Assembly: GCA_964036665.1 (NCBI GenBank)
Contig: OZ038526.1
Location: 18,786,001-18,850,000, forward strand
DNA length: 64,000 bases
Direction: 5' to 3'
DNA from: Gordius sp. MW1
Lineage: Eukaryota; Nematomorpha; Gordioida; Gordea; Gordiidae
Shown: in pieces, positions 57,207 through 64,000 of the stretch
Numbering within the stretch: position 1 is the stretch's first letter
Layout of the letters: the number at the start of each line of letters is the position of its first letter
Program-made: the position numbers and the translations under genes
The notes under the pieces: generated by a model
Told to the model about the DNA's origin: nothing
What the model saw: only the letters and a program-made list of their open reading frames with translations
Databases searched by the model: none

Positions 57207-58140
57207 TTTATTATAATGTATCTGGTTTATTAGGTAACATATAAGATACAAAACAAAAGGTGACTGTTGGTAATTACAATAACACGTTTAAATAGACATT
57301 CAATTTACAACCAATTAACATTACATTTCAATTCGAACGCTCAAGGTCATGCCAATGAGGTAGATAGTATTTGCATACATTACATTTCTCCCCCTTTTAA
57401 AGTTGCCCTCCATCGTTTCGATCAGGTGGTTTGAATACCCTTTTGTGTTCTAGAATGTTTCGCTCGGACACCGCACCTTAGTCAATTGTTGTTCTTTCCC
57501 GTAACTGATCTCCGTGTTTCCTTCTTGTATTTCGGTCTATATTAACGGCATACGTAGTCGAACTTGTTCGTGCTTCTACAAGTCCTTCCCTCCATCCCGG
57601 ACTTGTGTTATGGACCCACACCTGGTGCTCGGGTCTGAAGAATCTTTCTTGGTCCATCGGTTTTTATAGTACTTTTGTTTCCAGATCGATTCTTCAACCA
57701 TGTCGCAAGTCGTTCTTTTGAGCTGGTCTAGCGTCGTACGAATCCTGCGATTGAACATCGCCTCAGTCGGGCTAATACCTGTAGTCATGTTATGCCTTCA
57801 CTATTAATTATATGTCCTAAGTATTTGACAGACTTTTTAAATAGTTGCATTTTTGTTTGAGATGTTGTTAAACCAACAGTTTGAAAGACATTTAATACTG
57901 TTACTAATTTGTTTAAGTGATCCTTTTCGTTTATACCGCTAATTATAACATCGTCCATAAAGACGCTCACCCCGGGTATGTTATTAACCAATTGTCTCAT
58001 AAACCTATGAAAGATAATCGGCGCTGTTGTGAGCCCAAACGGTAATCTCTTATAACGAAAACATCCTATATGCGTTGTTATGTTTAAATATTTCCTTGAT
58101 TTCTCATCAAGTTCAAGTTGTAAAAAGGCATCTTTGAGGA
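57207..58140 (-). pseudogene. Ty3/gypsy family B, internally deleted, with one LTR
   Basis: Minus-strand order: RT core (58159-57785: KDAFLQLELDEKSRKY, LPFGLTTAPIIFHRFM, FMDD, VKYLGHIINSEG) joined directly to the integrase tail (57788-57576: TGISPTEAMFNRRIRTTLDQL). RNase H and the integrase core are deleted. A putative polypurine tract (AAAAGGGGGAGAAA) precedes TGTAATGTATGC at about 57387, the probable start of an LTR extending toward 57207. Residues differ from family A throughout, so it is a related but distinct family. Confidence 0.8.
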
Positions 58141-61100
58141 ACACCCAGTTGTACGCCATAGGTCAGGTAGTTTTTCGTAAGGACTTGACCTTCTCTCCAA
58201 CCTGGAGATCTGTCATTTTTTACCCAAACTTTTTGACTTGGAGCAAAATCACGGTATTCCAGGCCCCGGTTCCTGTAATACTTTTGTTTCCAAACGGAGT
58301 CACTGATTTTCTCCTTCCTTGTCCATTTTAATTGGACAAGAGTTGTTCGAAGTCTTCTATTGAACATACCTTTTCCCGGACTAATACCAGTGGTGGTATT
58401 TACCGTCGTTCGCATATTAAATAAAACATTTTCACGATCGTTTAGGCCTTGTCTCCTCCCCGCAAAAAATTTGCTCTTTATGGTCCTTATATATCTATCT
58501 GCCAGACCGTTCGTTCTAGGGTGGTACGGTGCGCCCCGAAAATGTGTAATTCCATTTCTTTTGCAGAAAGTTGTAAATTCATCTGATGTGAATTGAGGAC
58601 CATTGTCACCTATATAACGAGGAAGCCCAAATCTGCAAAATAAAACTCGTAGATTATAAATAATGTTAGATATGTTGATTTGTTTTATGACCATAACTTC
58701 AGGCCATTTAGTGAGGGCATCAGTGCAAACCAGCGAATAGTTATTTGATATTGGCCCCGCTAAATCAATGTGAATCCTTTTCCATGGTTTGTTGGGAATA
58801 TTCCAGCTGGACATTGGTACTTCGGCAATTATTACAACCATTTACATATTACTCTATATCATTGTCCATGTTGGTCCAAAATACATAGTATCTCCCTGAA
58901 GATTTCATCGCTCCAATTCCAGGGTGCCCATTATGTAGTATTTTTTAAAACTTGTGACTTTAAACCAGAAGGAATGATAATTCTATCATTGAAATATAGT
59001 AGGGTATCTTCAAATGATCTATAATTCTTTAAATAAAAATATTTTTTAACTTTATCATTAGAAATATCTCCTTGCCAATTATTTTGAAATAATTTAATAA
59101 CTTCTTTTAAAAATCGTCTTTTAAAGTTTCGTTAATCAAAGTTTTTCTATTAATTGTTAGTCATCAATTAGATTTAATTTAATTAATTTATCTTTAAGAT
59201 CCTCTTCAGGATCATAATAATTTGAAACTGGAATTAATCTTGATAAAGCGTCGGCACATTTATTCGATGATCCCGGCATATATTAATATCAAAATTATAG
59301 TGCATAAGTTTTGTCGCCCATCTGACTAAGCGTTTATTTGTTACTTTACTCAAATCCCTATAAGGACCAAAATTCCTTTCCAAGGGGCGGTGGTTTGTAA
59401 TTAATGTAAATTTCCTACCCTAAATGTATTCGTGAAATTTTTGTATAGCAAACATGATTGCGACAGCTCCTCGGTCAATAACCGAGTAATTACGTTCAGC
59501 TGGACTAAGTGTCCGAGAGGCGCAAGCAATCGGTCTTTCATGTCCGTTAAAAAATTTATGTGAGATAACTGCTCCTAAACCTGTTTTGGAAGCGTCGCAT
59601 GAAATTATAATAGGTATATTATTTTGATATGAAATTATTATTTTATCTGCTGAGATTAAGTTTCTTATATTGTTAAATGCCTGTTTTTCTGTTATAGTCC
59701 AATTCCATTTGTCTTTAGTAGATGTTAATTTATACAAAACTGAACTTTTAGATTGCAAATTTGGAATAAAACTTTCGAGGTAGTTAACTAAATCAAGGAA
59801 TGATTTTAATTCTTTGCGATTAGTTGGTTCTTTAAATTTTTGAATTGCCTCCACCTTATCTTCACTAGGGTGAATGCCATTAGCATCTATCGTAGGCCTA
59901 AAAATTTAACAGATTTTTTGAACAATTGTAATTTGTTTAAGGACGTTGTTAATCCGGCATTTTTATTAAATTTAGTGTTTCTAGTAAATTTTTATTATGA
60001 TCACGCCTTTTAAGCCTTTGAGCAAGTTTCTCATATAACGGTGAAAGATTATTGGCGCCGTTGTTAAACCGAAAGGAAGCCTTAAATATTGAAAATACCC
60101 TATATGTGTGGCTAAGTTCAACAATTTTGAACTTTCCTCCAAAACTTGTAATTGTAAAAATGCATCTTTTAGGTCAATGATCGAAAATATTTTACCACCC
60201 GATATTTCACTTGCGACGTCCTTGAACGTTGGAAGAAGATCGTTATTCTTTGATAGATACTTATTTAACGTCAAAATCACCACATATACGGATGTCACCG
60301 GATTTCTTCTTTATGTTAACCGTAGGTGTTGCCCATTTGATTGGAGTTGTAGTTGGATCGATTTTTCTAATAACCCCTTCACTTTCTAAACGTTTCAATT
60401 CTTTTTTGATAGCTTGACGCATGGGAAATGGTACCCGTCTCGCCGTGTAGCTTATGGGACTTGCTGTTTTTTCTACCTCAATCCCGACTTTAAGGTCTTT
60501 AACTTTACCCAATTTTTGACTAAAAACTGTTGGAAACTGTTTGAAAATATCGTTATCCGTTAAATATTTTTCTTCATCGGAAATAACATTTAATTTAATG
60601 ATTGGTGGAAGTGATAATTTATATTTAATAATGTGAGGGATACCAAAAATTAAATTTCCTTTACCTTTAATAACATGTGCATCTATGATATGTGATTTAT
60701 TGTTAACTTCTACCTTGGCACTGCACTTCCCCAAAGTTTGAATTTTGGTTTTGCCATAACCATATATCTCCAAACCCGGTGTTAGTGGTGGCTTACCTAT
60801 GCTACGCCACGTTGGTTCATCTATATCTGTGCAAGCGGCACCCGTATCGAATTGAAACGTATATGGTCTCTCATTGATCAAAACATCAATCTCCGCTTTC
60901 GTTATCTCGTCTTTGTTTTTGAGAGCGGATATGTTTCTTGGCGCAAAAGGAGGATTCGACCAGCAGTCTCGGCCAGATGATTTGCTCTTCCACACCTATA
61001 ACATACGACTTTCCTATTCCTAAAAGTGCTAAAATTAGGAATGTTTTTAGAAAAGTTATCATTCCAATTCCCGAATGTTTTATCCCGTAATTTATTTATA

Positions 61101-62220
61101 TCCAATTCGTTGGACGTTTCACCCAGGGGTTTGTCCCGAACCCGAACCCCTGAACCCGAACCGGGTAAAACCCGATGTTTTACAGAACCCAAACCCGAAC
61201 CCATTTTTAAAAATACCCTTAAAACCCGAACCCGATGAATACAAATAAGGGTTCGGGTTAGGGTTTTTAATTCAAAAATATATTGTGAATTGAATATCTC
61301 AGTTTTCTCTATCATGACAATATAACGAAAACCATACGATTGTAATTTTAATATTTTTATGTTTCCGGCATTTTTCATTCATAAATCGATACTAATTATC
61401 TCAAGAATTATTTGTAAGTATTATATATATAATGGATATAATATAATTTCTTGAACCGGAACCTCTACCCGAACCCAATTCCTTAAACCCTAACACGAAC
61501 CCGATTTCAAAATTTATGCCAAACCCGAACACGAACCCGATTTTATTTTGGGCGGGTTCAAACCCCTGGTTTCACCTTCAATTGATGAAAGAGCCAGCGT
61601 TAAATTTACCGTTTCATCAAACGTTATGTTACCTAAGGGGTATTTGACCCTTAATTCAATATTTAATCTGGGTAATTTGACCCCAAGGATAAATATATCA
61701 CGTAAAATTTCGTGAGTGGGTAAATTATATTTGCACCAGTTTATAATATTTTTAAGTTTTATTGAAAAATCTATTATGCTCTCGCTAGTTCTCTCCGATT
61801 TAAATAATATTTCTCTGTAATGGTAAATTGAATTTTTAGCTGAATATATCCTTATCAAAGATTCCTTTATTTCCTCATAAGTAACACTATCAACATCCTT
61901 AGGATATATTTGACATCTAATTTTACTCAGGTGTAAACTTCCGATGTACGGCAATAAAACTATTTTTCTAAAATCTCCTGTAATATTTCTAAGGCGAAAA
62001 AGTAATTCTAGATGATAAAGATAATCATCGATATTTTTAGTTGAATCATAAGGTGGTATATCTCTAACCTTATCAAGAGAATATCCAGAATCTAATTCGG
62101 ATTTTGACCCAATGTCCGGCTTCTTCTCCGTCATCTTAATTGATAATTGCTAGAACAATAACAGAATATATTAGGTGTGGAAGTGTTTATCGCCAAATGT
62201 GATGAAGTGGCCGGGGTTAT
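58141..62220 (-). pseudogene. Ty3/gypsy family A, second copy, decayed and fused to family B
   Basis: Collinear with the full-length element from the 5' LTR edge (62199-62220, GTTATAACCCCGGCCACTTC) through gag (62134-61577 and 61115-60902), protease (DTGA in 60995-60261), RT (60298-59981, FMDD region deleted), RNase H (59854-59420), integrase (58841-58141). It has several frameshifts and small deletions. At 58141 it stops within the integrase tail and joins family B RT in the same orientation, so the 3' LTR is lost. The gag frame across 61.9 kb is intact where the young copy is broken, which defines the 2-bp deletion there. Its PBS region reads TTTGGCGATAAACAC, unlike the young copy. Confidence 0.9.
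61124..61568. mobile_element. 445-bp hAT MITE with GAACCC repeats, inside gag
   Basis: Perfect 8-bp duplication GTTTCACC (61116-61123 and 61569-61576). The ends CAGGGGTTTG and CAAACCCCTG are exact inverses. Both ends are rich in GAACCC/GGGTTC repeats around an AT-rich middle. It interrupts the gypsy A gag between the capsid-like and zinc-knuckle parts, so it postdates that retrotransposon. Confidence 0.92.
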
Positions 62221-62221
62221 A

Positions 62222-62660
62222 ACCATAGACTAATAGACTGCTCATTCCCTTTAAAAAAGTGATGCCAATTTTACCGCCATCTTGAAAATACATTAGCAAA
62301 CTGTGGTATTCGCCTGATGTATTCTATCCTTCTACTTCTTAATTTATCTTACTTGATATTGGTACTTGTAATATGGGAGACGAACAGAGGTGTTATTGTT
62401 GTTGTGAGTGTCAATGGGGTAGCTATCACTATTGTTGTTGTGAAGAAGCGTGGTATATAAAGAACACTCTCACTCATTCCCACACTTATCCACTTACACT
62501 CTCTCTCCCACACATTCACCCATTTTAACTTTGCCATTTCTCACTCGATACTCCCATCCTTTTTTATATGTAATTGTAAATTCATCCTTGGTGTTTGTAC
62601 TAACTCCTATTTTACCCTTGTCTCATTTTGGCTTATATATACTATTTTATTGGAATACGT
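62222..62660. other. Non-coding stretch beginning with TAGACTGCTCA
   Basis: Starts CATAGACTAATAGACTGCTC, the terminus of the inner module of the foldback elements, but no matching right end was found. The rest contains CACTCTC-rich simple sequence (about 62465-62520) and no supported gene. Confidence 0.4.
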
Positions 62661-62666
62661 GTAAGT

Positions 62667-62816
62667 AATTATCGATACGTAATAAATTGGTATTGTCGAT
62701 TATAGATTTGATAATTAATTATCGATACGTAATAAATTGATATTGTCGATTATAGATTTGATGATTAAAAATTGATCCGTTAATAAATTGATATTTTTAC
62801 TTATAGTTTCGGTATT
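62667..62816 (+). repeat. Tandem repeat, 50-bp unit, three copies
   Basis: ATCGATACGTAATAAATTG...TATTGTCGATTATAGATTTGAT repeats at 62671 and 62721, with a diverged third unit (TTGATCCGTTAATAAATTGA) from about 62773. Confidence 0.85.
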
Positions 62817-63375
62817 AATAGGAGGTTATTACAGTTGGTGATAGCTTTAAAAACTTGCAATATATAGTAATTTTTGAAATAATTATGAATAACTTTGTGT
62901 TTTTTATATTTATTATCCTAATTGTATATTTTATTTTAACGATTAAATATTTTGGAATATATATTATTAGGTTTTTAAAATTGTGTTTATTAGAATGATT
63001 TCTAATCCGCGTTAAATTAATTAAAATTTTGATAATTATATTTAATCTTTTGGTGAAATTGATTTTATATTTTTGAAGTATTTGCAATTGTGTTCGATAC
63101 AGTTTTTTGGGTGAATATTTTTACTTTATTGGTATTTTATAGAATACTTACATTTTAAGTTATATATAGTTTCACGTATATATTGGAGAGATTTATTGTG
63201 GGTAAGGCTTTGATTTAAACATTTTGGGTTTATAAGTTTACTTTACGCCTTTTTTACACATAATTTATATTATATTGTAGATTTATAGTGCTTTTATAGA
63301 ATTGGTTTGTAACTAAGGGTATTCGCATATTTGAATTAATTGAATTTATTTTAAAGCGTGCGTATTCGAAGGTAA

Positions 63376-64000
63376 TTGTTCATTTTAGAGTTAATTTTTT
63401 TTTTTTGTAATGATGTTTTTTTTGAGGAGCCCAAACAATTTAATGATATTAATTTTTATGTGGACGTGTGTAAAACTAACTGGGGGGTATTGTTGGCTAG
63501 TTTAACGTTTGTGTGGTATAAGGTAATGCAACGAAGAGCTGAGATTAACGTGGTTAGCAAGGGAATTAAATGTTTTAATTGCGGTGGCCCACATGTGTTA
63601 AGATTTTGCAATAGAAGAGGAGGCGGTAGGAACTTTAAAGGGAAAGGGAATAGATTTAATTATGGTAATGGGGATTATGGTAATTTTGGCAATATTTTAG
63701 TTAGATGGAATGTTTAATGATGGTATTAGGAATAGTGGTAATTGTGGTAATGCGCCAGTTAGATTTAATGCTTTTAATGAAAGGAATGTTAGGAGTAATA
63801 TTGTTGGCAATGTGCCATCGAGGTTTAATGAATTATGAAAGAAACGATAGGAATGATAATTTTGGCAATGCGCCAGTTATGTATAATAGGTTTAGTGAAG
63901 GGAATAGTGGGGGTAATAATTTTGGCAATGTTCCTTCTAGGTATAATAGGTTTAATGAGGGAAGGATTGATAGTAATAGTGGTGATAATTTTCCTTCGAC
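63376..64000 (+). pseudogene. Zinc-knuckle protein with Asn/Gly/Phe tandem repeats, frame-broken, 3' end off window
   Basis: The frame to 63717 carries QRRAEINVVSKGIKCFNCGG, PHVLRFC (a CX2CX3HX4C knuckle, one residue shorter than usual), a GGGRNFKGKG basic Gly-rich patch and GNGDYGNFGNILVRWN. After a one-base slip near 63712 the text continues as repeats of about 22 residues on the theme NFGN(A/V)PxR(F/Y)NxFNE, with another slip near 63835. The knuckle suggests nucleic-acid binding, as in retroelement gag or CCHC RNA-binding proteins. The first Met is uncertain; a spliced upstream exon is possible. The repeats continue to the window edge. Frameshifts could be real decay or sequencing errors in homopolymers. 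Confidence 0.5.

Overview
This is an AT-rich stretch of a eukaryotic nuclear genome made almost entirely of transposable elements and their debris. GT-AG introns interrupt a gene fragment, and the window holds non-LTR and LTR retrotransposons, hAT-, CACTA- and Mutator-like DNA elements and tRNA-like sequences with pol III boxes. No bacterial gene organisation is present. The mix of elements (a K02A2.6-like Ty3/gypsy, an RTE LINE, a LINE with a long C-terminal domain, ZMYM1-like hAT relics) fits an invertebrate animal or a close unicellular relative. I cannot name the species.

Layout. 0.7-3.5 kb: a segmental duplication (second copy at 49-51.4 kb) carrying a foldback element that is itself split by a hAT element. 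3.5-6.8 kb: two copies of a giant palindromic element. 7.6-9.7 kb: a decayed LINE. 9.96-12.4 kb: exons of an importin-4-like gene, the only host-type gene seen, with apparent disabling lesions. 13.1-20.5 kb: an inverted copy of a local composite repeat, split by a 713-bp hAT and a nearly complete RTE LINE. 21.2-34 kb: further copies of the composite repeat, two of them in a recent tandem duplication of about 1.9 kb. 34.3-40.4 kb: a hAT element, a MITE and long AT-rich stretches with nothing recognisable. 40.5-46.5 kb: another composite copy split by a young 4.4-kb Ty3/gypsy element. 48-64 kb: gypsy fragments of three families with nested foldback, Mutator-like and hAT insertions, ending in a zinc-knuckle/Asn-Gly-repeat reading frame that runs off the window.

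Two locally amplified structures stand out. The first is a composite repeat of at least nine copies: a start module with (GTCCGTT)n, tRNA-like segments, a tandem array of about 128-bp units each holding a CCAATGG/CCATTGG inverted repeat, and an end module with a (CTTCCC)n tract and a GGGCC/GGCCC hairpin. The second is a hAT-type foldback family (8-bp target duplications, ends TAGAGnTGTTAAATTG) whose core is an inverted array of G-run/C-run minisatellite units. At the duplicated locus its interior lies in opposite orientation in the two copies.

Insertion order can be read from target duplications at many sites: seven hAT elements with 8-bp TSDs (five perfect), the gypsy (AGGTG) and the RTE LINE (15 bp). 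Apart from the gypsy pol reading frame, no intact protein-coding gene can be supported.
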